64,000 bases of DNA from Pokkaliibacter sp046614695 (GCF_046614695.1 NZ_JBKKHQ010000026.1:1-64000), one strand, 5' to 3'; numbered from the stretch's first letter, positions 37,851 to 47,781 are shown. The notes: generated from the sequence alone by a model not told the origin. Numbers and translations are program-made.

Positions 37851-40800
37851 TGACAGGGAACACTAACACATCCAATATGTCTATAGATATGGATAAAGAT
37901 TTTAGTGAAGTCAATCCTATCGATGCCATTAAAGAACTCGCCGATAAAGTTGGTGTCAGTCTTCAAGATATTTACAACTTTTCCACTGATACACTCCGTG
38001 ATTTTAATACAGTATTTTTTGATGGTGAGATCAAACCTGACGAAGTAATAGACCTTAAAGATCCGGGAAAGATAAAACTACCAAAGGTCACACCTGTTGA
38101 TCCTAAAGAGTTAATTTGCTCAAAGCCTGGAGACTATGTTGATCTTGTTTACTTTCCAGGTATCCCTAAAAAATCTGGCGGAGTGAAATCTGCTTGGTTT
38201 CTACTCAATGACGAAACCAAGCAAGAGTTTGAGAAAGAAGAAAAGCTTCTAGAAGAAGCAATGAATAGTTATAGAACAGAGCAGTCTGACGAAAATAGGA
38301 AGCAAACTTTCCAAAAGCTAGAAGAACTTGGGATACTTGAAATTTTCAAGCCGTTTGAATACGCCTTTCTGATTGACGATAAAAATGAAAGAGAAAAGTA
38401 TATTCAAAACGAGATTTCATTAAGTCTAGCTTTGGACGACTTTAATAACAATGTTGTTGACCCGCTCAGACCATCAACTTTAGAAAAAGCGTTTAAGCCT
38501 AAAGAAGAATGGCTCATCCAACACTATAACTCTGTAGTGAAGGATTCAGTCATTGAAAAAGAAAATATTGAAGAGATCAATAAAAAGAAAGAAGAACAGA
38601 AAAAAAATAAAAATATAGTAGTTCCAAAAACTGCTCTTGAACTCAGTCTAGCAAGTGAGCGCAGAAGATTTCTTGCAGTATATGTATCAAAGTTAAAGAA
38701 AACTTCTGAAAAATATAAAGAGCTAGCTATTGAGAAGGCTGAGGCCCTTGGCTTAGTTGAGTACCAAGACAAGATAGTTACTAAGGAAGAAAAGAAAAGG
38801 CATGTTAGTCTTGGCGAAATCGATGAAGCACGCAGCTCACTTTTTCATAGAATGGAAAATGCGTCCAGCCTAAATAGTGAAAGCTCAGCAATAAAAGAAT
38901 CCTCTTCAGCTATGGAGTCTTGGCGAGATATCGCTGAAAAATATCAAGGCAGAAATTTTGATAAATTCAAAGAAGAATATATTGAAAAGGTTGCTACGTT
39001 ATCAGAAAACGTTTTTTTATCATCAATATATTGGAAAAAATTTATCGAGAGCTCTTTTGTATTAAATACCTTAGGAATAATCATTCCCGAGCAAGTAATA
39101 TCAGTAGAAGAGTACTGGAAAATACCAAAATCTCTTATTGAAACTGACGGCTTTTTTTCAAAGGAAAAAATCATCAGCTATCTTCGAGATGAAGATACCA
39201 TCTCAAATGAAACCGTTAGAAAAATATTACTCGAGCTAGAAATTATAAGTGATACTGATAGTGAGAAGATTTATAGCGATCAAATAAGTACAGTATCGAA
39301 GCTAGCAGAAGAAGAAAGCTGGTCACCGCCTAAAAGTGAAATCATCGGCTATTTTATCTGTATATATCTTATAAAATTTCTAGATAAGAAAATAAAAAAA
39401 GACACCGCAGAAATGGAAAGCCTTTATGGTGCCGTATTTAACACCACCGATTTAGAGGCAACCCTGCTTCTTAAACGCATAGCAAAGAGCCGCCTCGAAG
39501 AAATTAAAGAAAATGCCACTCGAAAAGTTATTTACAATGCTCTTGATGCAAGATGGATGGGTAGTTCTAAAGACAAAATTGATAATTCTCATAACAGTAA
39601 ACTACAGCTAGTTTGGAATCAATCTGAGTGGAATATAAGTTCAGCATCTGGCATATCTACAGATGACTCTGGCAAGCTTTATGGGAAAGAGCATGTTACA
39701 GTTTTAGAGTGCTATCGCTTAAGCACAAAAGCCAAGATTAACTTTGTGCGAAACAGTATTCTATCCAAATTTAATTTAAATAATGCGACACCGATTGATG
39801 ATAAAATTCTCGAGATTTCAGCATATGATAATGAGGGGTACTCAGTTCCACCCTCTAAAAGACGTAGAAAAAACCTTCAATACAACTGGAAGGTTAGTTT
39901 AAAAGAAACTCTATCTGCTTTAGAAGAAAATAAAGATAACAAACTGCTTCCAAATCAGAAAGCCAATCTTATGTATGATGAAAAATTTGATGAAGTTGTC
40001 TGTAAAGAATTAGCCTCATCAGAATATGTCAAAGAGATTATTGGCAGATCTTTTAAGAAGTCACTAGAAGCACAGTTTATACGTTATACCCAAAAAACAA
40101 CATGGGATAATCTTAGTATTAGTAAAGTAGACGATGCAATTGCGCAAAATAACATTAAAAACGCCTTATTTTCAGGTGCTGTAGATGCTGTAAAAAATCC
40201 TGTTGCATACAAACATGAGAAAAAGTGGGAGCCATTGAGGGGGGAGATGACATTAAAAGGTGTATGGCCACCAAAAGGAGAAGAAACGGACTACTGCAGA
40301 TTTATTATTGTATATGAGGCTGTACGCTGGGAAATGGGGCCTGATAACAAACCAGTTAAGGGCAGAGAAGTAAAAACGTTTGAGATTGGTAATCTCCAAT
40401 TTTACTTGGAGATTACAGTTGGAGGCTATGCGGGTGCCAGCTTAGCTCTTTCAAGCGGAGTAAGTATAGGTACAGATAGTACCGGCCGAAATGGTATTAG
40501 AGGGGAGACTCCTATTAAGGCCGACCAACTAAAGCCAGGTTGGCGCGCAGATCAAGAAGAGAATGTCAGGGTCGCAGGCAAAGTATCTACCCAAAAAGCT
40601 CCAGATAGCTTAACGCAAGATGCTCTTGGAGATAAGGCCGCAGATAAAGGACTAGTAGAAGCTAGGATTAATTTATTTGCGGGTATTGAATTTGGAGGAG
40701 CTATATCTGGCAAAGTTTTATGGCAGCCCCCAGAAGACTCCACTCAACAGAACCCTGCTGATATTCCGTGGTTAACGCTAGCTGAGTTTAAACACGAACT

Positions 40801-41941
40801 GAAGTATAACGTTGGCGTTGGTCTTTCCGGTGAATTTGCGATTACTGTTTTTAATGGTAGGTTTATTATTCTATTAGCCGCTAGAGCAGTTTTCGGATTT
40901 ACCGGCGGCTCTGGAAAACTTCATACAGAAGTCAATCTCAAGCATATTTCAAAGCTTATCAACTTAATATGCAGTATTGTCGCCAGGGCAGACTATACAA
41001 GAGTACTTTCTATACAACGCTACTCCATCTACAAACGGGAAGACAAAGAGAAGCTACTTGCAGCAGTTAATAAAGGAGTTGAGGATCCATACCAAGTGGT
41101 ATGTGATATCGCCACAGCATTTCTCATTACAGGCCTTAGAATCAGCCAAATAGCGCTAATGGGCTTTGATGCTTTAAATATGTTTGTGAAGTATAGATTG
41201 AAGCAAGAACATGCACCACAAATTGCACGATTTATCATACAAAAAGCAAATAATGATAATGAGAAATGGTTTAAGAACTTACTTCCAGAAGTTAAAGGTA
41301 GAATTATCAATGTGCTTCTTTCTGAACAAGACGTTACTATTAATGACGGAGTGCAAGGAATAAAGCATATTTTCGATGAGAAATATGATTTCACTGCCCG
41401 TCAGAAATTAGACAATATCTACCAACGTAATGCCATATGGACTTTGATTAATTGGGTCACAACTGAAACACAAACCGCTGCAGAAAGGCAGTTTTATGAA
41501 ACTCTAGTTCGCTGCAATGATGATGGAACTAAAAGCGATGATTTTTTTACCCAGCATCAGCAATTTGCAGATAACTGGCAACGTATTTCTGACTTCTTTG
41601 AGGCAACACAAGAACTGGATGATACGCAAGTAACCAATCTTTTATTAAGTCTAAATACTGATGCAGAGTTTGGCAGCAAAAGAAAATCACTTATTGAAAC
41701 TCCTATACCTGGTGAAACTTATGTAGATATCTTTAAAGGCCACACTAGAAGTTACAATAGCTCCTTTAAAGAAGACTACACATACTTTCAATGGGTTGCT
41801 TATATTAACCATAAAGATGAAACAATGGTTAAAAGAAAACAACTCCTTTATACAAGCATGAACAAAATTGGCACCGACATATCCGATAGAAAAAGACTAA
41901 CACTGATACCCGAGTATGCAGAGGAGATAAAATGGCAATGA
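37850..41941 (+). CDS. Putative T6SS effector, 1363 aa
   Basis: A large protein with no family I recognise. The N-terminal 330 residues are charged and helical, with a coiled-coil-like Lys/Glu stretch near 231-317. Residues about 790-1000 are Gly/Ser-rich and beta-like (GGYAGASLALSSGVSIG, LFAGIEFGGAISGKV). Hydrophobic segments follow near 994-1020 (AITVFNGRFIILLAARAVFGF), 1035-1047 and 1083-1113 (IATAFLITGLRISQIALMGF). This suits membrane insertion, perhaps pore formation. Position after a DUF4123 adaptor and before two signal-peptide proteins supports effector status. The DNA is strongly AT-rich with atypical codon use. No enzymatic motif is visible. It overlaps the next gene by 10 bp. Confidence 0.7.
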   Translation: MTGNTNTSNMSIDMDKDFSEVNPIDAIKELADKVGVSLQDIYNFSTDTLRDFNTVFFDGEIKPDEVIDLKDPGKIKLPKVTPVDPKELICSKPGDYVDLVYFPGIPKKSGGVKSAWFLLNDETKQEFEKEEKLLEEAMNSYRTEQSDENRKQTFQKLEELGILEIFKPFEYAFLIDDKNEREKYIQNEISLSLALDDFNNNVVDPLRPSTLEKAFKPKEEWLIQHYNSVVKDSVIEKENIEEINKKKEEQKKNKNIVVPKTALELSLASERRRFLAVYVSKLKKTSEKYKELAIEKAEALGLVEYQDKIVTKEEKKRHVSLGEIDEARSSLFHRMENASSLNSESSAIKESSSAMESWRDIAEKYQGRNFDKFKEEYIEKVATLSENVFLSSIYWKKFIESSFVLNTLGIIIPEQVISVEEYWKIPKSLIETDGFFSKEKIISYLRDEDTISNETVRKILLELEIISDTDSEKIYSDQISTVSKLAEEESWSPPKSEIIGYFICIYLIKFLDKKIKKDTAEMESLYGAVFNTTDLEATLLLKRIAKSRLEEIKENATRKVIYNALDARWMGSSKDKIDNSHNSKLQLVWNQSEWNISSASGISTDDSGKLYGKEHVTVLECYRLSTKAKINFVRNSILSKFNLNNATPIDDKILEISAYDNEGYSVPPSKRRRKNLQYNWKVSLKETLSALEENKDNKLLPNQKANLMYDEKFDEVVCKELASSEYVKEIIGRSFKKSLEAQFIRYTQKTTWDNLSISKVDDAIAQNNIKNALFSGAVDAVKNPVAYKHEKKWEPLRGEMTLKGVWPPKGEETDYCRFIIVYEAVRWEMGPDNKPVKGREVKTFEIGNLQFYLEITVGGYAGASLALSSGVSIGTDSTGRNGIRGETPIKADQLKPGWRADQEENVRVAGKVSTQKAPDSLTQDALGDKAADKGLVEARINLFAGIEFGGAISGKVLWQPPEDSTQQNPADIPWLTLAEFKHELKYNVGVGLSGEFAITVFNGRFIILLAARAVFGFTGGSGKLHTEVNLKHISKLINLICSIVARADYTRVLSIQRYSIYKREDKEKLLAAVNKGVEDPYQVVCDIATAFLITGLRISQIALMGFDALNMFVKYRLKQEHAPQIARFIIQKANNDNEKWFKNLLPEVKGRIINVLLSEQDVTINDGVQGIKHIFDEKYDFTARQKLDNIYQRNAIWTLINWVTTETQTAAERQFYETLVRCNDDGTKSDDFFTQHQQFADNWQRISDFFEATQELDDTQVTNLLLSLNTDAEFGSKRKSLIETPIPGETYVDIFKGHTRSYNSSFKEDYTYFQWVAYINHKDETMVKRKQLLYTSMNKIGTDISDRKRLTLIPEYAEEIKWQ

Positions 41942-42954
41942 GATTAATACTCAGCCTTCTTTTACTAGCTTTTTCAAGCAATTTACTTGCAGACAACATA
42001 ACAATTAAAGAGAAAGTTATCGATGCCTATGTAAGAAATGATCTCGAGAAAGTCGTTCAATTAACGAAAGAAAATAGTATTCACGATCCACTAACGGATT
42101 ATCTTAATGGGGTAGCCTACCTACTTAAAGAGAATCAGGTAATGTCGGATGCGCGCACATCTTTAGAATATATTAAAGACTCAGCGAAAGCAGGTAACCC
42201 CTATGCGATGTGGAGCCTTGGTAGCGATACTTTATGTCAATACTGGGGAAATTGTGATGAGGATAGGAGTGGCTGGAGAGACAAGGCTCGAGCGCAGTGG
42301 AAAAAACTCGCTTTTGAAGATAATGATTCACAAGCGATGTACTATTACTCCGTAACGACTAATGATTTATTTTCTTATATTCCCTTTTATGCAGCGGATA
42401 AGAAAAGAGAACTGCTATTCAAATCTATTGAAATGGGAAATTCCCAAGCATTATCCATGTGGTTTCTAGCAGTAAAAGATAAAATAGCTGATAGAGATCA
42501 AGAAACGATAGCACAAGCTAAGAAGCTATTACAGCCTTATGTAGAAAAAGGAGATCCTTCCGCTCTTATGAATGAGGCTTTTGTACTAGAAAGTCTTGAT
42601 GAAAATAAATATAAACAAGAAATTATCGACCTCTATAAACTGGCTGAAGCAAATGGCGGTGGTAATATGGGGGGATTTCTATCATACGTAGAGAAGCATA
42701 CTTCTGGTGATGTGCTAAAGCAGTATGAGTACATGTATATGCTGGAATACTCTATGAAAAAAAATACCGTAAGAGTATCAGATTATATTATGGAGGAGCA
42801 TCCTGAGAGCTTTGAAGGGGTTGACCTAGAAAATATTCAATCACGAGCTATTGACCACGCTAAGTGGGCAGAGCAGAAACAACTGGAAAGAAGCAGAAAG
42901 TTGCAAACAGTAGAAGATATCAACTATTTCCCTGTAGGCTGGTCATTTAAATAA
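41932..42954 (+). CDS. Sel1-like periplasmic protein, candidate immunity protein 1
   Basis: A 340-aa protein with a signal peptide (MAMRLILSLLLLAFSSNLLA, cleaved before DNI). The mature part has Sel1/TPR-like repeats: AGNPYAMWSLGS, DSQAMYYYSVTT, NSQALSMWFLAV and DPSALMNEAFVL. GAGGAG lies five bases before the ATG, and the start overlaps the effector stop by 10 bp, the arrangement typical of effector-immunity pairs. Periplasmic location implies the effector acts in the periplasm or on the membrane from outside. A close paralogue follows. Confidence 0.72.
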   Translation: MAMRLILSLLLLAFSSNLLADNITIKEKVIDAYVRNDLEKVVQLTKENSIHDPLTDYLNGVAYLLKENQVMSDARTSLEYIKDSAKAGNPYAMWSLGSDTLCQYWGNCDEDRSGWRDKARAQWKKLAFEDNDSQAMYYYSVTTNDLFSYIPFYAADKKRELLFKSIEMGNSQALSMWFLAVKDKIADRDQETIAQAKKLLQPYVEKGDPSALMNEAFVLESLDENKYKQEIIDLYKLAEANGGGNMGGFLSYVEKHTSGDVLKQYEYMYMLEYSMKKNTVRVSDYIMEEHPESFEGVDLENIQSRAIDHAKWAEQKQLERSRKLQTVEDINYFPVGWSFK

Positions 42955-42965
42955 TTTTCACACGA

Positions 42966-42988
42966 GGGCGATGCAGCAATGCATCCCC
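42966..42988 (+). terminator. Hairpin between the two immunity-like genes
   Basis: GGGcGATGCA-gcaa-TGCATCCCC forms a strong stem with one bulged base, followed by only a weak T-rich sequence. It may partly terminate transcription after the first copy. Confidence 0.4.
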
Positions 42989-43027
42989 TGTATTTCAACA
43001 TTAACAAATGCATAATATCAATATTTC

Positions 43028-44059
43028 ATGATTAAAAAATATAAAATTACCGTTTTTATTATATTGATACTAAGTAATTATTCCTATGCCACCCCTAACA
43101 ACCCATCCATAAAAAATAAAATTATCGATGCCTATGTAAGAAATGACCTTGAGAAAGTCATTCAATTAACTAAAGAAAACAGTATTCACGGTCCACTAAC
43201 GGATTATCTTAATGGGGTAGCCTACCTACTTAAAGAGAATCAGGTGATGTCGGATGCGCGCACATCTTTAGAATATATTAAAGACTCAGCAGAAGCAGGA
43301 AACCCCTATGCGATGTGGAGCCTTGGTAGCGATATTTTATGTCAATACTGGGGAAATTGTGATGAGGATAGGAGCGAATGGAGAGACAAGGCTCGAGCTC
43401 AGTGGAAAAAACTCGCATTTAAAGATAATGATCCACAAGCGATGTACTATTACTCCGTAACGACTAATGATTTATTTTCTTATATTCCCTTTTATGCAGC
43501 AGATAAGAAAAGAGAGCTTCTATTTAAATCTATTGAAATGGGAAACTTCCAAGCATTATCTATGTGGTTTCTAGCAGTAAAAGATAAAATAGCTGATGGA
43601 GATCAAGAAACGATAGCGCAAGCAAAAAAGATGTTGCAGCCTTATGTTGATAAGGGCAACCCTTCTGCCCTTATAAAAGATGCTTTTGTACTAAAAAGCA
43701 TTGATGAAAACAAAAACAAGCAAAAAATCTTTGATCTCTATCAATTGGCTGAGAAAAATGGTGGAGGCAATCTGGGCGACTATCTTTTTTTCTTAGAGAA
43801 AGACACCAATGGAGACGTCCTAAAGCAATATGAACACTTGTACGCTAAGGAATACACAATGAAAAATAACCCCTTAGGCTTAGCGGATGATATTGCTAAT
43901 AAAAACCCCGAAAAATTCAAAGGTGTAGATATTGAAAAAATTCGGCGAAGAGCAATTGACCACGCTAAATGGGTAGAGCAGAAGCAACTGGAAAGAAGCA
44001 GCAAGTTGCAAACAATAGAAGATATTAATTATTTCCCTGTAGGCTGGTCATTTAAATAA
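43028..44059 (+). CDS. Sel1-like periplasmic protein, candidate immunity protein 2 (tandem duplicate)
   Basis: A 343-aa paralogue of the preceding gene. The first 30 residues (a different signal peptide, then TPNNPSIKN) and residues around 230-305 differ, but the middle 190 residues and the last 30 are nearly identical in protein and in DNA, including silent positions. This indicates recent duplication or gene conversion. The Sel1-like repeats are the same (DPQAMYYYSVTT, NFQALSMWFLAV). The divergent C-terminal patch may face a different toxin variant. A terminator-like hairpin follows. Confidence 0.68.
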   Translation: MIKKYKITVFIILILSNYSYATPNNPSIKNKIIDAYVRNDLEKVIQLTKENSIHGPLTDYLNGVAYLLKENQVMSDARTSLEYIKDSAEAGNPYAMWSLGSDILCQYWGNCDEDRSEWRDKARAQWKKLAFKDNDPQAMYYYSVTTNDLFSYIPFYAADKKRELLFKSIEMGNFQALSMWFLAVKDKIADGDQETIAQAKKMLQPYVDKGNPSALIKDAFVLKSIDENKNKQKIFDLYQLAEKNGGGNLGDYLFFLEKDTNGDVLKQYEHLYAKEYTMKNNPLGLADDIANKNPEKFKGVDIEKIRRRAIDHAKWVEQKQLERSSKLQTIEDINYFPVGWSFK

Positions 44060-44067
44060 TTTCTCTT

Positions 44068-44097
44068 AAGCGATAACCCCGGATATCGCTTCTCTCT
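44068..44097 (+). terminator. Terminator at end of the payload operon
   Basis: AAGCGATA and TATCGCTT form an 8-bp stem around an 8-nt loop, followed by a pyrimidine-rich CTCTCTT run. It marks the right end of the AT-rich cassette. Confidence 0.6.
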
Positions 44098-44169
44098 TGA
44101 TTCCTGGCTCACCGAGCCCCAGCATTAAGGCCTCTCCCCGTTCTTGTCTGCCTTAGCAAAGGAATGCCC

Positions 44170-45466
44170 ATGTCGCGCCTGAGTGAAAAGCTGTATCAGC
44201 GTTTGTTTGCCGGTGAGGAGCAGGATGCTGGTCGTGAGATTTCTGCAGAATCCGAGCAACGTGCGCCCGCCAATTTCTTTCGCTTGCTGATCTCACAGAG
44301 CTTTACCAAGCTGGGGGATGAGCTGGCGAATGCCAAGACGGTACTGCCCTGGTTAATTACCTATCTTGGGGCGGCCAACGGCTGGGTCGGTTTACTGGTG
44401 CCTGTGAGGGAATCGCTGTCGCTGGTTCCTCAGCTACTTGTCGCAGGCTGGATGCGCAAGCAGGCGTATCGCAAACGTGTCTGGCTACTGGGCGCGTGGA
44501 TGCAATCCGGCGCATTGATTGGCATGGCACTGTGCGCCGTCCTGTTACACGGCAATCCTGGCGCACTTGCGGTGGTTCTGCTGCTGGCCGTTTTTAGTCT
44601 TGGGCGCTCTTTCTGCTCGGTATCCTCGAAGGATGTCATGGGCAAAGTGATACCCAAGTCCCGCCGCGGCCGCCTCAACGGTCTGGCCTCCAGCAGCGCA
44701 GGCGTGATCACGCTGCTGGTCGGCGGCGCACTGTTGTTCTGGCAGGACCAAAAAGGCCCGGCAGTGTATCTCTCGTTGCTACTCGCCGCCGGTGGTGTCT
44801 GGCTACTCTCCGCCCTGCTCTTCTCCCACATTGAAGAGCCCGCCAGCGATACGGAAAACGATGGCAACTCCGTTAAGGCATTGCTTGGTCGCCTGAAATT
44901 ACTCACTCAGGACGGCATTTTCCTGCGCTATGTCCTCTCCCGTGCGCTCTTTATTTCCTCTGCGCTGGCTGGCCCCTATTACGTGCTGTTGGCGCAACAG
45001 GGGCAAAGCAGCCTGTCGGATGCACAGGTGCTCGGTGTGCTGGTGCTGGGTAGTGGTTTTGCCAGCGCGATCAGCAGTTCGATCTGGGGAAAAATGGCCG
45101 ACCGTTCCAGCCGCCGCGTGATGATTCTGGCGGGCTTGCTGGCCGGAGCCTTAGGGTTGCGCGTCCGTCAGCGGTTGGCTGGAGCAGCAATCCCTGTGGC
45201 CCGCCTGTATCGCTTTTGTGGTGGTGTCGATCGCCCATGCGGGCATTCGTGTCGGTCGCAAAACCTATATGGTCGATATGGCCAGCGGCAATCAGCGCAC
45301 GGATTATGTGGCGGTAAGCAATACGGTGATTGGCGTGTTACTGCTGATCAGCGGTGCCGTCGGTCTGCTTGAGCCTTACATCGGCGCAGCTGGCATTCTG
45401 GGTGTGTTATCCCTGACCAGTTTTGGCGGTGTTCTGCTGAGCCTGACGCTACCGGAAGTCGAATAA
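44170..45466 (+). pseudogene. MFS transporter, frameshifted
   Basis: A major facilitator permease of about 430 residues. Frame 1 runs from the ATG at 44170 (AAAGGA six bases upstream) through helices such as WVGLLVPVRESLSLVPQLL and ALAVVLLLAVFSLGRSFCS, to about 45155. After that the correct continuation (GCASVSGWLEQQSLWPACIAF, then VVVSIAHAGIRVGRKTYMVD) lies in the +1 frame and ends at 45466. A one-base insertion (or two-base loss) near 45150-45158 explains this; the frame-1 tail is Arg/Cys-rich and not membrane-like. Either a recent pseudogene or a sequencing error. Substrate unknown. Confidence 0.8.
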
Positions 45467-45497
45467 CTCAAGCGTATGCACTAAGCGACTGAACGAT

Positions 45498-45519
45498 GTG
45501 CTCACCTATACGTGAGCAC
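45498..45519. terminator. Inverted repeat at convergent gene ends
   Basis: GTGCTCAC-ctatac-GTGAGCAC is a perfect 8-bp stem between the MFS gene and the convergent histidine kinase gene, overlapping the kinase stop codon. No T-tract follows, so it may act as a bidirectional RNA end or stability element. Confidence 0.4.
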
Positions 45520-46954
45520 TGGACTCGCCCGACACTTTCGACTCTTTCACTACACCCGTTGGCTGCCAGCAAAGTTCCACCTGCAGACCGGGCTGCTGGT
45601 CATCCCTGTCCTGCAGTTGCCAGCGAATATCCAGCGCCGTGGCAATGCGCGAAACAATGGCCAGCCCAAGCCCGGCGCCTTCCCGCCCGGTATCCAAACG
45701 GACAAAGCGCTTCATCACTTCAGAGCGGCGCTCCGCTGAAATGCCAGGGCCGTTATCCCTCACGCGGCAAATCACCCGGCGCGCCAGCACGATGTCATCC
45801 TCAACATCGACGGCCTCATTAGGCATCGTCACTTCGGTTTCATCACTGAGCAATTCCACTTCTACCTGACCGCCCTCGCCACTGTATTTGAGGGCGTTTT
45901 CCAGCAGGTTGCGCAGCAGTACGCGCACCAGAATCGGCTCGCTCATCACTGCAGGCGCTTCGCCAATCAGGCTGACATCCTTACCGTTCGCCAGCGGGCT
46001 ATCAAACAGTTCGCCCAGCAGCTCTTCCAGCATGGGTTGTAAGTCGACCGGTTGCAGATCCAGCGTCGCCAGCCGGTTTTCCAGCCGCGCCAGACTCAAC
46101 AGCTGATCCACCACTCGCGCCAAACGGCTGACACTGGCTCGCGCCTGCTGCACTTCCGCCGTTTGATGCTCAATTTCGCTCAGTTGCAGCATCAGAGCAG
46201 CCAGTGGCGAGCGCAGCTCATGAGCCACATCGGCGGCAAATCCGCGTTCACGCTGCAGGGTTTCATCCAGACGACCAATCCAGCCGTTCAGGCTTTGGGT
46301 GAGCTGCTTCAGCTCCGCGCGGGAGGAAACCTCCGGCAACAGGGAAAGGTCACTGGCAGTGCGCAGTTGCAGCCGCTGCGACAGTGTTCCCAGCGGCTTG
46401 AGGCCACGATGAATCACATAACCCAACACCAGTAGCAGCACGAGCAGCACCGCCAGATTGGGTAGCAGCATGGCCTCCAGGGTTTCTTCTATGGCGACAT
46501 CCCGCACATCCAGTGCCTGCCAGAGACGCGCCCGCAGAGGCACACCTTCAAGCACCAGATCAAACGTCCGCCAGTGCACTTCGTTGTAATCAAGGCGGCC
46601 AAAGCCAGGCTCAAGAATGGGTTTTTGCGGCAGTTGCTCGGGCCACCAATGGTTGGTTTTCGGGTCCCAGAGCTGTAATCGGGAATTGGTTAAATGATGA
46701 CGCTCATGCTTGCTAAGCTTGATCGGCATGGCATCCAGCGGGTGTTCCGTAAGTTCCTTGGCGATTTTTTCCGTGTCTTCCACGGGAAGGTTTTTCAGCC
46801 AGAGGCTGGTCCAGCCCGCCTGCGAGAGCAGATCGTTATCCAGCACTTCCTCGAGTTCGTACTCGCCCTGTTCAAGAATCCACAGGAAGCTGACGATCTG
46901 GCCCACCGCGACCAGACCCAGTACGACAATCAGCAGCAGGCGGCGCAGACTCAA
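45506..46954 (-). CDS. Sensor histidine kinase (QseC/PmrB type)
   Basis: A 482-aa membrane sensor. An N-terminal membrane helix (LLLIVVLGLVAVGQIVSFLWI), a periplasmic domain of about 140 residues, a second helix near 165-185 (LPNLAVLLVLLLVLGYVI), HAMP-like linker, then the H box FAADVAHELRSPLAAL with the phospho-accepting His, N box NLLENALKYS, and G boxes DNGPGIS and GAGLGLAIV. The periplasmic domain has His, Glu and Trp residues (HHWWPEQ-like stretch NHWWPEQLP) but no recognisable ligand fold. The start overlaps the response regulator stop by 4 bp. The signal sensed is unknown. Confidence 0.93.
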   Translation of the reverse strand: MSLRRLLLIVVLGLVAVGQIVSFLWILEQGEYELEEVLDNDLLSQAGWTSLWLKNLPVEDTEKIAKELTEHPLDAMPIKLSKHERHHLTNSRLQLWDPKTNHWWPEQLPQKPILEPGFGRLDYNEVHWRTFDLVLEGVPLRARLWQALDVRDVAIEETLEAMLLPNLAVLLVLLLVLGYVIHRGLKPLGTLSQRLQLRTASDLSLLPEVSSRAELKQLTQSLNGWIGRLDETLQRERGFAADVAHELRSPLAALMLQLSEIEHQTAEVQQARASVSRLARVVDQLLSLARLENRLATLDLQPVDLQPMLEELLGELFDSPLANGKDVSLIGEAPAVMSEPILVRVLLRNLLENALKYSGEGGQVEVELLSDETEVTMPNEAVDVEDDIVLARRVICRVRDNGPGISAERRSEVMKRFVRLDTGREGAGLGLAIVSRIATALDIRWQLQDRDDQQPGLQVELCWQPTGVVKESKVSGESSAHV

Positions 46955-47619
46955 CCGGCAATCTCCAGACGGTAGCCCACACCGCGAATCGTACGGATGG
47001 CTTCTTTACCCAGCTTTTTACGCAAATGATGCACGTGAACTTCCAGTGAATTGCTTTCGACTTCTTCGCCCCAGCCGTAGAGCTGCTCTTCGAGGCGGCT
47101 GCGGGTGACCACCTGGGTATGGCGCTCTGCCAAGGCTTTCAGCAGCATAAACTCGCGGCGGTTCATATCAATTTCACTGTCCTGCCACCAGGCCCGGCAC
47201 TGGGAAGGGTCAAGGCGCAACGCACCAATACGCCACTCCTCGGAACTTCGACCCTGTTGACGACGAGTCAGCGCCCGCAGACGTGCCTGCAATTCCGCCA
47301 GCTCAAAGGGTTTGACCAGATAGTCATCGGCACCGGCATCCAGACCGCTAACGCGATCATCCAGCGAATCACGTGCCGTCAGAATCAGGGTCGGCATGGC
47401 ATTGCCGGTTTTGCGCACCTGGCGCAGCACATCCAGCCCATCCCCGTCCGGCAAGCCAAGGTCCAGAATCATCAGGTCGAAATACTCCTGTGGCGTTTGC
47501 AGTGCCAGCAGGGCCTCTTTGCCACGGCTGACCCAATCCACCACATCACCGCCGCGCTGCAGGCCGCGAACAAGGGCTTCAGCGAGGGCCTGATCATCTT
47601 CCACCAGCAGAATTCGCAT
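46951..47619 (-). CDS. OmpR-family response regulator
   Basis: A 222-aa two-component regulator. The receiver domain has the acidic pair EDD at 7-9, the phospho-accepting Asp in LMILDLGLPDGDG (residue 53 or so), and the conserved Lys in DYLVKPF. The winged-helix DNA-binding domain (about 125-220) includes LTRRQQGRSS, NRREFMLLKAL and the end VRTIRGVGYRLE-like TIRGVGYRLEIAG. It is most like QseB/PmrA. It is transcribed ahead of and coupled to the kinase. Targets unknown; the harpin-like genes lie on the other side of the terminator at 47.8 kb. Confidence 0.94.
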   Translation of the reverse strand: MRILLVEDDQALAEALVRGLQRGGDVVDWVSRGKEALLALQTPQEYFDLMILDLGLPDGDGLDVLRQVRKTGNAMPTLILTARDSLDDRVSGLDAGADDYLVKPFELAELQARLRALTRRQQGRSSEEWRIGALRLDPSQCRAWWQDSEIDMNRREFMLLKALAERHTQVVTRSRLEEQLYGWGEEVESNSLEVHVHHLRKKLGKEAIRTIRGVGYRLEIAG

Positions 47620-47781
47620 CGTCTTTCGTTATCCTCTGCCACATCAAGCGTCACGACCAGCGGACTGGTCAGCATCGCGGGAGCATAGTGATTAAAACTT
47701 AAGACTACCTGAACAGCGGGGGCAAGCAGAAGGGAAGGATCAGCGGATACTGTCAATCAACGCCGATAATCCTGCACCCAT

